64,000 nucleotides of DNA from Asterella californica (GCA_036924285.1 JAYKYS010000010.1:10515001-10579000), one strand, 5' to 3'; shown: positions 40,453 to 53,288, counted from the stretch's first letter. Numbers and translations: made by a program. Notes: generated from the letters alone by a model not told the origin.

Positions 40453-43189
40453 TCTAACTATGTCATTTGGAATTGTGGTTAGAGAATTATAAAATTTTGA
40501 AATGCAATGTGCACTTTGGAGTTGTACGTTAAATCTGTGTGAGGCCTTGCACAAATTTTAATCAGAGAATGAGTTTTGAGATCTAGAGGTCAAACCAACA
40601 CAAGGATTTGTGCATATTTCTTCAAATGATGAAGTCATAGAGCTTTTACTGACTGTAACTCAAGCTATAGACTTCAATTGAAGAAGATTTTTATCCAGCG
40701 AAAGATCTTATAGAGAGCTTTCTCAAAACATCATGAACAAATTACACGGTTTTGAATTCAGATCAAGTTGACAAATTTGACATGGGTTTTTGCAGATTTT
40801 TGTTAGAAAGAGATTTTCAGCCAAAGTTGATTAGCATTATAGCTTTTCATTCGAGGATTCATAGAAAACACATAATGTGTAATTGGAACTGAGATTTTAT
40901 GAAGAAAATCGCTAGCTCATCTCTGCTCCACTAGAAGAACAGAGAGCACTAACACGACATTGGAGAATATAGACATTGGATAGTATAATACGTCTATCGC
41001 ATCATCCGGATAGAGCATATCAGTCACGTCTTGTAGAGACTAATAACTCCACATCCACAATATGAGTAGCACCTCAAGATAACACTCCCGTTGGTTAGTT
41101 AATTAGTGATTCTCATGTGAAAGGTCTCACATATGAAAACCTATTCTCAACCTGCAGCATGTTCTCGGGTTAGTATGACCATACATTGATCTTATTAGTA
41201 TGCCAATATGGTGTTTGTCATCTCATCATCTGCTCTCTGTTCTTCCAGTGGGAAGGTGTGTTGGTGATTTGGGATTTAAAGGGCAAGTTGTGGCTTTGGT
41301 CTTGTTTGTGGAGTTGTGAGTTAGACAATGAGCGTTATTCAGAAGAGGTCATGACTTGTTCCCCACCTAGAGAGATATCGCTTGATGCAACTTATCTATT
41401 CAGTAGTGATTCAATGCTTTACAAATTTTTTATACAGTTTGTACTTTGGCTTCACTACAATACTCTTGAGGGCATACGTGAGATATAATTTTGTAGAAGA
41501 GAAGTACTAGTTATGTGTTTGTTGGATGGAAGTAGTTAAGTCACAAACATGAATATGACATATAGCTAAATGTTGTAGATAAGATGTTGCATTAACTCAA
41601 GATCTTTTAGACATTCTGATCAGAGTATCTTCAACCAATGAGAGTGTGATATTCATAGAAGGACAATGTGAGCAAACTGAGTAAGCAATTGATCCACCGT
41701 ATATACTATCACTATCAAGACAAAATAACTACTTATGTCATCTCAATCTCCAAATCTTTGGAATGCATTACTTGGACTTTTACAACGTACTGAGATGTAG
41801 ATAGTGATTTCACACTACCTACATCTCGATAAGCTCATCTTGGTGTCGAGATGTCAGACTCTTCATCTATAGTAGTTGGTAGCTATAGGAAGAAGTTCTC
41901 GATAAGAGTATACTATGGTAAGAGTTGGTTGAGAGAGTGAAGTTGTTACTCAAGTTCTTTGAACATTATCAATCAATGCGGACGATCTATTGTAGCAATA
42001 AGTCACACTCTCACAACTCTCAGTCTCAAGATCGAGCGCAGGCGTGAACAACAGAATCATAGTGAACTTGCGTTAGGTCATGAACGCGGCAAGTAGGACT
42101 TCACGATCTGATCAAAAGTTTGAGACAGATGAACCCTAAGTGATTCTCTGAACCAAAGTTGAAACATTGGGTTAAGATGTAGGAGTCTATCTCAACGCAA
42201 TCCTAGACGAATGTTGGTATGAGGGAGCAAGTAAAAAATGGACCGAAATGCAAGTTTGAGAGCATCCAAATGAAGTAGATGAAGTTCCCATGGGAAGCTA
42301 ACAAGAAGCTCTACCACTTGGTGCAATGAAAGTGTAGATTCGAAAGTTATGTAAAAAAATCATTTTTGATCCAATGAATATCTTTGGAAAAATAATGCAT
42401 AACATCGAATTTTGATTTTCAGGTAGGGATCGATTCACTACGCGACAACGAGGAGATATGCAGCACTATTATACTTTGATGTTGATAGTTGGATCATGAA
42501 AAGTCACAAAAGTACGCAATGTCTAGATAAGACATTATTTCGTTTAGTTGTTTTCTAAGCTTCAAGAGATAATTCCATGACATTAATTTAGAGGTATAAA
42601 GTTAGGTTATGAGGAACACAAGAAGATGGATATACAACCGGTTAAGCCTATGTGATAAAATGTGTGAGTAGATCTGAAATAAGTGAACATGTATATAAGA
42701 AGTGTACTTGGCAAAAGCATAATAGTTTTTTCTCATGGTTAGACCAAGTTGGAACATAGATAAGCAAGTTAACCTCAATCATAGTGGAACAATGCGTTTT
42801 ATGTTATTATGATGTCGTATTCTTATTTGTTTATGCGAAAGAAATATGAGGTATCTAGCTATGGAAAACTTAAAGTTTGAGAGAAAGAAGAACTAACTCA
42901 ACCATGCACGAGAATGAACATTTCAAGAATCCAAGAACCAATGTATCTACACATTTTTTCTTTTTTTGAAACTATATATTTCGGACCTAAATTAGACAAC
43001 TTGACAACTTGCATTAGTGAAATCCTCTTTATTGAAGAGATTTTGCCACTTTAAGTAGTATAATTCGATATAAAATTAAATAAAAAGCACATCAAGATAA
43101 AAATATATAAAAACAAAAATGAATGATAAAAAATCCATATCCAAGTAAAATTATATTTATCAATCATGTGTAATCTCAACTACATTCAT
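40453..43189. other. Decayed repetitive DNA, no clear gene
   Basis: 2.7 kb with only short frames. 41186-41488 (100 codons) is unrecognised. Around 42420-42560 a frame has a faint RNase H- or RT-like flavour, but I cannot name it. Very AT-rich from 42900. Confidence 0.4.
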
Positions 43190-43198
43190 GTATATTCA

Positions 43199-43224
43199 CC
43201 TCCTCCATCTTCCGATGGAGGAGG
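43199..43224. repeat. 11-bp-arm hairpin (CCTCCTCCATC)
   Basis: CCTCCTCCATC, TTCC loop, GATGGAGGAGG. A copy with one change lies at 43923-43948. Confidence 0.85.
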
Positions 43225-43857
43225 CAAATATAAAGGAGTTTAATTTTTAACACCTAACGCTTCCGGTAGAAAGGATTAGATATTATATTAAACTCTGTAG
43301 ATTTGAATGTATTAATGAGTATACCTTATCTGTCTTATACCTTCTGAAGCGTGACAGTGCAGCCAAGACTTATGGTTTATTTCCTGCTCTCTCCATATTT
43401 CCAGGCATGGACTAATAAATAAATTTTATAAAATATTTTAATTATTTACATCTATTTAGTATATATATTTTAATTAACACATATATATTTTCCTGATAAC
43501 AATAAGCGAGCAGAAGTTCATCCAGCAAGCAGGGTAGAAAATTTGTGGTGGTACATAAATAGCCAACCGACGAGAAAAAATATGGTTGAAGAATTTATAA
43601 GCCAGCTCCAATGCCCCGCCCCGTCCACAGCTGCTGTCCTATCCACCACTTGTATTTTAGTTCACTAAAGAGCTGCTTGTCCGCTTCTATTTTTTTCCCA
43701 AATATAAAAAATTAAAATCTTTTATAAATGTTATCTGTTACTCATGTCTGGAAATACGGGAAGAGTAGAAAATAACCCATAAGTCTTGCCTTGAGTGCCG
43801 CGCTTCAGAAGGTACAAGTCCAGGAGTCGACACATTAATACAATAAAATACTCAGAT

Positions 43858-43908
43858 GTTAATTTAATACTAACCCTTCCGGCAGGAAGGGTTAGGTATT
43901 AAATTAAC
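43858..43908. repeat. 23-bp-arm palindrome of the TAACCCTTCC family
   Basis: GTTAATTTAATACTAACCCT and then TCC form one arm; the other is GGAAGGGTTAGGTATTAAAT then TAAC. The loop is GGCA, with one 1-nt bulge. Related to 15893-15938 and, in decayed form, to 43240-43295. Confidence 0.85.
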
Positions 43909-43922
43909 TTCTTGTATATTAA

Positions 43923-43948
43923 CCTCTTCCATCTTCCGATGGAGGAGG
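43923..43948. repeat. 11-bp-arm hairpin (second copy)
   Basis: CCTCTTCCATC, TTCC, GATGGAGGAGG. One arm mismatch relative to 43199-43224. Confidence 0.8.
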
Positions 43949-43960
43949 TGAATATGCAAG

Positions 43961-45545
43961 TGCTCTGAAAGCAGAGAAATAGAGAAGTGAGGAGAAGAGT
44001 CTCGTGATGCAGAGGAAGAGTACAGTTTACTAACTGAGATCTGCTGATATAACTTCACAACCATCACATTTAAAGACTTTTCCTCTGCCCCGAAAAGCTC
44101 TCCTCTCAAAACATTATATTCCTTTACCCGAAAAAGCTCTCATGTCTCGCATGGCTGCGGCACCAATGGAGATCCACAGCTCGGGACCAGCAGCGTCGCT
44201 TCTTGTCAAACGTCGCCAAAAGCGCCTACAGAACGCGTGCGACGCCTTATACTTCGTTGTACGTGCAGAGTACAAGTCTTTAGTTTTTGGCGACCACTCC
44301 GCACTACTTTGATAGGAAAGGAGGTAAGGAATCTCCTGTGACACGTATGTTAAAGGGCTAGAACCGTCCAAATACGTCTGGTTTTTAACTAAAAGAAAGA
44401 AGAAGAAAATAAAAGTGTTTGGGGACCATTTCTCGCTTACTTTCTGGTACCTCTAAATTCTAATAAATATGAGCAAAATGTGCATGCAGGATCAACTTTG
44501 GGGAACATTTGCATCTTGCTGTTATCGACTAATATATAATTCTTATATGAAAATTATAAAATTTATTCCTAAATATTGTAATAATTTACCTAGAATTACG
44601 AAAAGACATAACCCAGAAAGAGAAAGTGTAGAAACATACTTCCAAAACTATTGTACATACAAGAAGCTACTAACGAACATGCATTAGTTTAAACTACGTA
44701 TTAACTTATTATTTAACCTTTCTTAACAGAAAATTCAGGGAATAAATTTACAATTTTCCTCTTCATGAGGAGGTGAATTTAAATAATATGCACCCTTTCC
44801 AAATTCCAAGAACGATCCTCAAAGGCATCCATGCCCATGTCCATGTTGACAACAAGCTCTTCTTTGACCCCCGAGTTCGCGGGGAGGGGGAGGAGAGGAG
44901 AGTGTAGGTTTGGGAGAGTCCATGGAGTATGTTGGGGTGAGTTATTGTAGATGTTTATATATATATATTAGTTTTCGAATTTTTATATTTCATGAAAAAA
45001 TGAGTGAGTATTAAATATTTTTAGGTTTTTTGTGATTACAAATTTTTTTGCTTAAAGTTTTTGAGAGATTTTTGAGGACGTTCTTATTACATTTATTCTT
45101 AGAGGATTATGTTCTATATTTGAGAACATTTATTTGAGATATTTTTATTACAGATATCATTTGGTTGGATATCGTCTCTTTTCTAGTTATGGATACTATC
45201 TCTCTTATGAGATCAAGACCAACCGACCGGTCCGATGTCTGGTATGCGTTGAGTTAATTTACCTCGTAAGTGATAAAGTCTTATGTGAGAAAGATGCATA
45301 AGAGCTATGACTGGACCACAATTATCCTGTGCTCTCCATGACGAGGTGAGGTAAACATTGTATCTACCTCTTGACATGTTAGCACAAAACATCAAAGACG
45401 AGACGACGAGATTCCGTGCTAGTGATTGAACGACCTTACAAGGAGAATCAATATGTGCTGTGCGAGGTAGGAGCGAATCTATCTCTACACGTGATGTCTC
45501 ATTTTTTGCTCGCATATGATGATGTATGATGTTAGGTCAGGTTGG
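43961..45545. other. Intergenic, mostly AT-rich
   Basis: No gene recognised. A minus-strand frame at 44371-44114 (85 codons) and one at 45515-45213 (100 codons) match nothing known. A small hairpin related to the family above (TCCTC TTCAT GAGGA) sits at about 44757-44771, flanked by AATTTACA and GTGAATTT. A G-rich tract is at 44879-44902. Confidence 0.4.
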
Positions 45546-47810
45546 AGAGTATAGTAGAGCTGCTAGAGCATTAGATCTTTTGTCTGTAGCATGTCCTTCT
45601 GAGGAGACGATTACTTCATTGCATTTTCTTCCTCCCCACCGGGTGATCCTCCATTACATGTCTCATTTTCTACATATGATGAGGTATGATGTTAGGTCAG
45701 CTTAAGGAGTCATTATGTCTCGATAGATCTATGATAGTAGTAGCTCAAAGACATATTCTTTATTCTATAGCTCAGGTACTAGAGGCAACTAGACTTTTGA
45801 CTATGATGAAGGATGACGGAGAGATACGACCAATAGTCATCGATAAGATTTTGTTACGACTTATTAGTCGTATCATTGTTCTTCAACTTCGAGATTCTTT
45901 TCAGTACCACTTTTGTCCACATCAATTTGGAGTTGTGACGCCTGGAGGTTGTGAATTGTACCCTTCGACATTAAGAGTCTATTGGAGATCCATCCTGATT
46001 GGGTTGTCTTACAGATGGACGTAAGATACACTTTTAATAGCATTTCTCGTGCTTCTATCTTTATGGAGCTCATGGATGACGGTGGATCTTTGGTGAGTCT
46101 CGTTCCTTTTGTACGAACCTTCTATGATTCTTCCTCTTTTCTATATTACCAACATGATCCTTCGATAGAGGAGGATTACAGTCGTTGACTCCGCTACATG
46201 TACTTGTCAAGGAGACCTTTTGGATGGACTCCTCTTTGTCTTAGCTCACTATAGAGCTCTCTTGGTCACCGCCTTGGTTGCTCCAGATTGTGTTTTTTCA
46301 TCTCTAGCTGATGACACTCATATCGTAGGTCTGATGAATCAAGTATGTGATGCTCGATCACCTCATCTCTCAATTGGTCTTTGTAGGGTTGAAAGTGAAA
46401 GTGTCAAAGTGCAAGGCTTGGTCTCTTAAAGATATTTCGTCGGACCTCCAACTTCTAGTGGACTTTGTTACACGTAGAGATGGTTTATGTATTCCTGGAG
46501 TATCAGTGGATTCAGAGGACTTTATCTCCCAGTTCTTAGATGTTGCTCTGACAGAGGGCGTTGCATAGTGAGGATCTTCTTAGATTAGAAGACTTCCAGG
46601 TTGTCTTTGATATCCTTTCCTCTAGCATAGCACGTCGTCCATGTTACTTACTCCACACAGTACCTTCATCTCATATCTTCATCTCACACCTTAGAGAGTT
46701 TGATAAGAGGATCATGAGGGTCTTTAGCGATATTTTAGGACCGGAGACCTTTGAGTGTGTGATAGGACCTCTCGCACGTAGACATACATCATTGTCGATA
46801 CCATGTGGTGGGGTGGGTTTATTATCTATGGAGGAGACTCCTCCTACAGTCTTTTGTGATAGTTGGGCCCTCTCAGCACCTTGGCTATGTTGACGTTTTC
46901 TCGTGCGAGATCTATTCTGGAGAGCTATGTGCTAGAGGTGGAGGATGGTTCTTATCCACTACATATGTATCTCCGTGAGACAAGAGATAGTTTGACTCTT
47001 GAGACACGTGAAGCACATCCTGGATTTGATACCTTAGCTACTGATGGATTCCACGGATTACAGTCCTCTCTGACGAGACATCACTTCCAATAGGTTCTTC
47101 ATGCGCTCTTAGTTGATCTTTCTATCTCACGGGATACTAGAGCTCGACTCCGCTCTTGTTCAAGCAAGGGCGTAAACTCATGGCTCATAGCTTGACTTTA
47201 TATTAGAAGGTTTCAACTCGCACTGACTATCTTCTCGACAATGATGAGGTTCCGCCTAGGCTTGGTCCAGCTTGTTACTTCGGCACTTTTCACATGCGAG
47301 TGCGGCGTCTCGCTCGACACCTCGGATCGACATCTTACTCGTTATTCTCACGAGAGAGAGCGGATAGCTACTCACGATGTCATCAAAGACGTTGTGTATG
47401 CTATAGCACATGAGAAAGGAGAGCAGTTACATGATGTGGAGAGAGCTTTGATTAAAGATCAGATCTCAGTGATAGATGTGGTTGTCACGGATCCGACATG
47501 AGACTCGATGACGGCACAAGTGATCATCTATCTCTCAAGATGCGCTGCAGACGTGACGGCAGCAGCGAAGATGACCAAATATAGGGGTATATAGAAGAGA
47601 CATCTCTTCATTCTTTTAGCCTTGGAGATATATAGATCGAAAATCCCGGAGTTTGACAATTTTATTCAAGATTGTGCCAGAGTCTTTCATGAGAGACGTC
47701 AGAGGTACCACCGTCTGTATCTTTTACATTACGTTCTTTAGACAGCAAGTTTTCATTGGTCTACAGAAATCTTAGCAGACGCGAGTCCACATGAGAATAA
47801 TTATAATAGA
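45546..47810 (+). pseudogene. LINE reverse transcriptase with restriction-like endonuclease C-terminus
   Basis: Non-LTR retrotransposon relic in several frames. RT motifs in order: DGEIRPIVIDKILLRLISR (about 45816-45872), HQFGVVTPGG, LQMDVRYTFNSISR (motif A, about 46008), CQGDLLDGLLF (motif B, about 46202-46240), SLADDTHIVG (motif C, about 46299-46328), and the thumb LSIPCGGVGLLSMEE. Then FRLGLVQL followed by a decayed CCHC-like unit (CECG, RHLTRYSHE) and ERIATHDVIKDVVYAIA, DVVVTDPT (about 47478-47501), and after a stop KMTKYRG. The DVVVTD then KxxKY pattern resembles the PD-(D/E)xK endonuclease of R2-type LINEs. The ADDTH box is a form I associate with bryophyte elements. At least four frameshifts and several stops. 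Confidence 0.8.
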
Positions 47811-48086
47811 TGATGTTACTTTATGCACACTTGTTTTATGTAAGAGTTTTGATTTATCAATGTGTAATATTTTAAAAATGATAGACTAATTTAGACTACT
47901 GATAGCAAGATCTAGCCCCAATGTTCTTCTTCCCTTCGGCCTCTCCTTCCCTTGTAAGGCTTTATGGGGGTATTTCCATCCGTTGGCTATTCATTGTGTG
48001 GCCTGTTTCCTCTTTGTCTTTACGACAAATTAACTGTACGAAATAGTCTACCTTTGATAGCTTCTTCTTGCATTCTTGTCTTCAGA
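47811..48086. other. Intergenic, nothing recognised
   Basis: Between the LINE relic and the short duplication upstream of UGD copy 2. Confidence 0.4.
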
Positions 48087-48167
48087 CTCAGATGGGAACT
48101 CATGCTTTTACTTGTTGAAAAACTGCTCAGATGGGAACTCATGCTTCTACTTGTTGAAAAATTGCTC
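48087..48167. repeat. 39-bp tandem duplication
   Basis: CTCAGATGGGAACTCATGCT occurs twice, 39 bp apart, with three differences in the unit. Confidence 0.88.
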
Positions 48168-48394
48168 CTTTGAATAGCATCTCTTCCCTTTTCACAATGC
48201 CGTTTTTCTAGTTGAAGATACAGTATATTCCCCGAAGATAGATCTGTCTCAATAGAAGCGGCTTTGATGTTCTCATAGCAGAAGTCTGTCCGTCCAACTG
48301 ACACCGTCCGAAGCGACAGTGCTGTGGTCGCAGCTGGATCCAGCTACACCTAAATTCCGACTTCATTATTAATATTCGACTACAATAATGCAAA

Positions 48395-51290
48395 ACTACT
48401 ACAATTCCAGGGGGAAAAGAGAACTCTACTGAGGAAGGCCGGAAAGCGGAAACGGGAGGACCGCAAAGTACTGTAGTGTAAGCCGTACAGTATCTAAACC
48501 ACGACGTAGGCATGGCATCTGGCGTTCGTACAACGAAGCAGAAAGAAAAGATCGTGGTCTAAACATGCACGCTAGGCGTGACGGGGCAGCACGACTCGAC
48601 CAGGCCTCCAGTAGGACGCAACGCCTCCTTCCTGTTGGTGCGTACGTCGCACGCGGCGTTCCGGCGCCAGCAGCAGGGAAGAAGCCTCTGCGAAGAAGGT
48701 TTACGGACTCAAAAAAGACGACGTCAATCAACGTCCAGACAGTGTGTAGACTAGCAGTCCGCGGCTCCAGCTCCGCATTCCGGGTATCTGCCCTGACCTC
48801 CATTTCCTTCGGAGCGCAAATAGCACTGAAAGAAGTGGAGCAGGACAGCAATACTGTCGTCTCCCCGCTCTATGTTATCGATCACTTCACTAGGGTAGTT
48901 GGAATCTCTGCAGATAGTTAAGGAGACAGACGCAGAATCTGATCGTCGTAAGATTGCAGGCAGCGAGCATTTGGACGAATTGATCTTGAGACTTGATCGA
49001 GAACGTTTGAGCGGGGAATCATGGGTGTCAAGATATGTTGCATCGGTGCCGGTTATGTCGGTGGGCCGACTATGGCCATGATCGCGCTCAAATGCCCCGA
49101 CATTACGGTGAATGTGGTCGATATTGCGAAGCCCAGAATTGATGCGTGGAACAGCGATGAGCTGCCCATCTACGAACCAGGTTTGGATGAGGTTGTCAAG
49201 GCTTGCAGAGGCAGGAATCTGTTTTTCAGCACTGATGTTGAGAGGTTGGTCGCGGAGGCCGACATTGTATTCGTTTCTGTGAATACTCCTACGAAGACCA
49301 CGGGTCTTGGAGCTGGTAAGGCCGCAGATCTGACCTACTGGGAGAGTGCTGCTCGCATGATTGCCGATGTTTCCAAGTCCGACAAGATTGTGGTGGAGAA
49401 ATCTACTGTGCCTGTGAAGACCGCCGAGGCAATTGAGAAGATTTTGACCCACAACAACAAGGGGATCAACTTCCAGATCCTCTCCAACCCCGAGTTTCTG
49501 GCCGAGGGTACTGCAATCGAGGATTTGCAGAAGCCCGACCGTGTCTTGATCGGAGGTCGAGAGACTCCCGAGGGTCAGAAGGCTGTGGCTACCTTGAAAG
49601 CCGTGTACGCACACTGGGTGCCAGAAGAGAACATCTTGACCACCAACTTGTGGTCTGCCGAGCTGTCGAAGCTCGCAGCCAATGCAGTCTTGGCGCAGAG
49701 AATCTCGTCGATGAACGCGATGTCGGCCCTGTGCGAGGCCACCGGTGCTGATGTTTCGGAGGTGGCGTATGCTGTGGGTAAGGACACTAGAATTGGACCC
49801 AAGTTTTTGAACGCCAGTGTTGGTTTCGGAGGATCTTGCTTCCAGAAGGATATACTGAACTTGGTGTACATCTGCGAGTGCAATGGGCTCACTGAGGTGG
49901 CCAATTACTGGAAGCAAGTAGTTCAAATCAATGACTACCAGAAGACTCGCTTCGTGAAACGTGTTGTTTCGTCCATGTTTAACACTGTTTCTGGTAAGAA
50001 GATCGCCGTTCTTGGGTTCGCTTTTAAGAAGGATACTGGTGACACCAGGGAGACCCCTGCCATCGATGTGTGCCATGGACTTCTTGGGGACAAAGCTCTT
50101 CTGAGCATCTACGACCCTCAGGTAACAGAGGAGCAGATCAAGCGTGATCTGTCCATGAACAAGTTCGACTGGGACCATCCCCAGCACCTACAGCCCCAGA
50201 TCCCTACCACTCTGATGAAGCAAGTGAGCGTTGTGTCGGATGCGTATGAAGCGACGAAGGGCGCCCATGGCATCTGTGTGATCACTGAATGGGACGAGTT
50301 CAAGAAGCTTGACTTCCAAAAGATCTATGACGATATGCAAAAGCCCGCGTTCATCTTCGACGGACGCAACGTACTGAACGGCGAGGAGCTTCGCAAGATT
50401 GGCTTCATCGTGTACTCGATCGGCAAGCCTTTGGACCCATGGGTCAAGGATTTGCCTGCAGCTGCCAATTAGAGCTGCAGAATATTTCGAAATCGGCACA
50501 ACGAGTGTTTAGTACAGATTAGTTGAAGTTGCAGTCGGAGTCGGAGAACGGACAATAGGATTCTGTTCACCATAAGATTCAACGCTTGAACTACGGAATT
50601 AGTTGCCCCATTGACACCTCTTGTCCCTAATGATGAAGCGGTTGTGGGAGGAATGTGGATGTTTGATGAGTAATCTTCACTGGGAGGACTTAATTCTTAG
50701 CTGGGCATCTACTAGTTTTTTCCAAGGTCTGTCTGTGGAACAATTACTTGTAGGTTGCAGATACTACTTGGATGTGGCGATTTGCAGCAGTTGGCACATG
50801 CTCCAGCTCGTTGCTTACATCTCTGCTATCTCTGTACAGATCCCCGCTCCATGGACACGAGCATGCAGGGGCTTCATTGTTACCAGGCCAGGAATATCTG
50901 TTCGACGTTGCTTTTGACAGAACTACACATTTGAGCTGTGCGTATTCGTTGTCGTTATACATTTTAGACTAGGTTTAACTTCCGAGCCGAAAGCAGCCAT
51001 AGTTTCTTTTGTGGGTCTGGATCTGCCATTCATTCATTGACTTAAGCAGTCCTCATCGGAGAGGATTCTTATAGGACTCTCGTATGCTCAACTTTGTGTG
51101 CATGTTTCGCGGATTCTTGTCCAGGTTGCAGGGATCGAAGCTTGTCGCATATTGTCATTCACTTGTAGTGTCGTCGGCCTGTCTCTGTGCCCGTCTACTA
51201 ACTTGCGGTTGCACATCTCAGTGTTGGCAAATGAACTGAGATACGCTTGTCAACTGTTGTCCATCACCACACCACTAAGTGAGTGCATGA
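48395..51290 (+). repeat. Segmental duplication, copy 2 (UGD and flanks)
   Basis: Collinear with 16547-19365. Leader and 3' flank differ by many substitutions and indels (for example an extra TCTAAACATGCACGCTAGGC segment near 48558). Adjacent sequence on both sides is unrelated to that of copy 1. Confidence 0.85.
49021..50472 (+). CDS. UGD: UDP-glucose 6-dehydrogenase, copy 2
   Basis: Same 483-residue single-exon enzyme as at 17150-18601, with GAGYVGGP, Lys217, Cys273 in [10 protein letters not shown] and [13 protein letters not shown] all intact. I count about 13 base differences from copy 1 in 1452 bp, 12 of them silent. The single replacement is Pro473 (here) against Ala473, in the tail [11 protein letters not shown], where Pro is, as far as I recall, the common plant residue. 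Both copies are therefore under constraint or kept alike by gene conversion, as flanks have drifted more. Same strand as copy 1; neighbours are a LINE relic upstream and repeats downstream. Confidence 0.97.
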   Translation: MGVKICCIGAGYVGGPTMAMIALKCPDITVNVVDIAKPRIDAWNSDELPIYEPGLDEVVKACRGRNLFFSTDVERLVAEADIVFVSVNTPTKTTGLGAGKAADLTYWESAARMIADVSKSDKIVVEKSTVPVKTAEAIEKILTHNNKGINFQILSNPEFLAEGTAIEDLQKPDRVLIGGRETPEGQKAVATLKAVYAHWVPEENILTTNLWSAELSKLAANAVLAQRISSMNAMSALCEATGADVSEVAYAVGKDTRIGPKFLNASVGFGGSCFQKDILNLVYICECNGLTEVANYWKQVVQINDYQKTRFVKRVVSSMFNTVSGKKIAVLGFAFKKDTGDTRETPAIDVCHGLLGDKALLSIYDPQVTEEQIKRDLSMNKFDWDHPQHLQPQIPTTLMKQVSVVSDAYEATKGAHGICVITEWDEFKKLDFQKIYDDMQKPAFIFDGRNVLNGEELRKIGFIVYSIGKPLDPWVKDLPAAAN

Positions 51291-52191
51291 TGAAGGAGAT
51301 CTGAAGTTTCTGAACTTCTGAAGTAATTTTATTGTGTTTCTGTCTGCACAATCTGGCATCGTAGTTATTCATGGGTCTCTAGAGTACCGAAAATCACGTT
51401 TGGTATCAGACGTTCGGTATCAGCATCAATACGTCCGTCAGCAGTCTCGTCCTTGAGATCATAGTAGCTTTGAAAAGGTTTTGCACTGACAGTTTTCCAT
51501 TGGGTATGGATCTGCTGTAAAAACCTTCGTACAGTTTTCCCGCAAAGTTAAGTCGAAGGGTCTTTCATTTCGTCTCTACATGCACGGTGAGGAGATTTTC
51601 TCATAAACAGCTATAGAGCAGTAGTCCTTGCTTTTTTGGAGTTACTAATTATACCTCCGCTGCCAGTTCTGGTTATCAAATCTGACACATTAGCGTATCT
51701 TTGTTCGGAGGATAATTACCCCCGGTGTAATTACGTGGTCTTACTTGGTCTCACCCCCTGAATTACAGAATTTACTTTGTCACATACTCGCTTGCTTGGT
51801 TCCCTTTCGCGGGATGGAGTCCTTGCTGGATGATGCTTTGCATAGTGACATTCGAAGGCTTGACATAGCCAAGTCGGCAATCCAGTAGGCAGATTTTCAC
51901 GTTTTTGTGCAGGGATAGGGATATGAGATATCTCTATCACACAAATCGTATTTTGTGGCAATAGGAGCTCGAAGTGACCAGCACACATGACTAATTCTGG
52001 TGACAATGAGTGAACTTGTACATACTTGCCTGAGGCATATTGCAGTGTGACTTGGAGCACCATACAACTTTAAAATTTCAAAATTTCAGAGCATATGTAT
52101 TGTGCTTGGTAACTGAGTAACTAATTTCAGAGCAACTGCTTGATAGAAACATTCGAGTATAACTTCTTGTCCATCTCAAGACCTAGTTCAT
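50473..52191. other. 3' flank of UGD copy 2, then intergenic
   Basis: Aligned with the flank of copy 1 to about 51290; beyond that no gene is recognised. Confidence 0.5.
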
Positions 52192-52242
52192 TTAGCTAAA
52201 TAACTCATGTAATAGCTATTACGTGAATTATTAGCTAAATGT
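52192..52242. repeat. Palindrome, arms about 24 bp
   Basis: Centred on GTAATAGCTATTAC, with TTTAGCTAAATAA and TTATTAGCTAAA at the ends; two mismatches and one 1-nt bulge. A half-copy (TTTAGCTGGTAACTCACGTAA) lies near 52347. Confidence 0.8.
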
Positions 52243-53288
52243 CGGAGGTCCTTAGTATATGTCAAGCTTCATGTCATAACAAGCGAAGCAATCCGTACCT
52301 CAAACATTCCCAACAATAACATGTCTTGATGTTGATCTAATTCATTTAGCTGGTAACTCACGTAATAACCTTCAATCATATTTTAACGACGAGCGCATGG
52401 TTTACTTCTTTTCAGAGTCAAGACTCTAACTTAGATATTGATTCCCATGTTTCCGTGTGGTGTGAAACCAAGATCTTAGTAAATTATTTCTCAACTTACT
52501 GTTTACTTACAACAGACATGTTTCTGATAGCAGCATTAGGTAAGTAAGCAAGGGGACCGAACGTAGTTTACATATGTGACACTAACATCACATATGGCAC
52601 TTATTTTGATGCATCAGAAACCGAAAAGCATCCATAGGAAAAATTGACACGTGTAAAGTTTTGGTTGATGTGACGTTTTCTGCTGAGATTGCAATCTGTT
52701 GATTTGATTTACATGATGACATGAAGATGACATGAAACATGTGTGTGCATGCTGACAAGGTGACGACACGTGGTGATATAGTGCTCATATGACATCATGT
52801 GGATAAGAGTGACATGGTGAATGTTGATTGGATGGATGTCGAAGTGGGCTGACTTGCTGATGAGGCAGAGCATAAACACGACATGTGGCATCCTACATAG
52901 ATGTCATGTGATAACATGCATGTATGCATGTGATAAAAAATGGAGGCAACACGTGAATTTAGATGGGCTGCTTGTCAAAAGTATAAAAGTTATGTAGCCA
53001 GTGTCACGTCATATGTTACGTGAAGGTATCTAGGCTACATGGGGTATCTAGCTATGGAGGAAACAATCGCTTAGGAAAAGGGAAGTCAAGTGTAAATCCA
53101 CACTAAAATTGATTTACTTACACTTTCCTGTTGCTCAAGTGTATACAAGATTTACAACGAACCTTAGAGGTTCGTGGTGTCAACTCAAATTTCTTGAATC
53201 TGAATTCTTCTAGTTATGAAAGAAAAAAAGAAATGTGAAGGAGACAAGTAGAGACATTTGTTGAGGATGATTAACAATGCGTTTATGT
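52243..53288 (+). other. TGACATG-rich, LTR-like stretch with TATA box
   Basis: 52560-52940 is built of variants of TGACATG/CATGTCA and GATGTGAC. TATAAAAG at 52982-52989 may be the TATA box of an LTR. No partner LTR or coding part identified. Nothing else recognised. Confidence 0.4.

Larger units (their letters stand above)
43190..43960. repeat. Large inverted repeat, arms about 220 bp, spacer about 330 bp
   Basis: Left arm about 43190-43412 pairs with right arm about 43738-43960. Shared order is TTCACCTCCTCCATC hairpin, TTAATTTAATACCTAACSCTTCC hairpin, GTATTAATG, ACCTTCTGAAGCG, AAGACTTATGG and ATTTCCAG. The arms are clearly diverged. No open frame is conserved in the spacer. It could be a foldback transposon or two inverted copies of one element. 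Confidence 0.75.

Noticed and set aside
42421..42560. Ty1/copia RT or RNase H fragment
   Set aside because: Only a faint resemblance over about 40 residues; no catalytic box found.
48751..50187. 478-codon open frame antisense to UGD copy 2 (and a similar frame at 17024-18055)
   Set aside because: Exact mirror of a highly conserved coding sequence; open only because of codon use in UGD. No protein family recognised.
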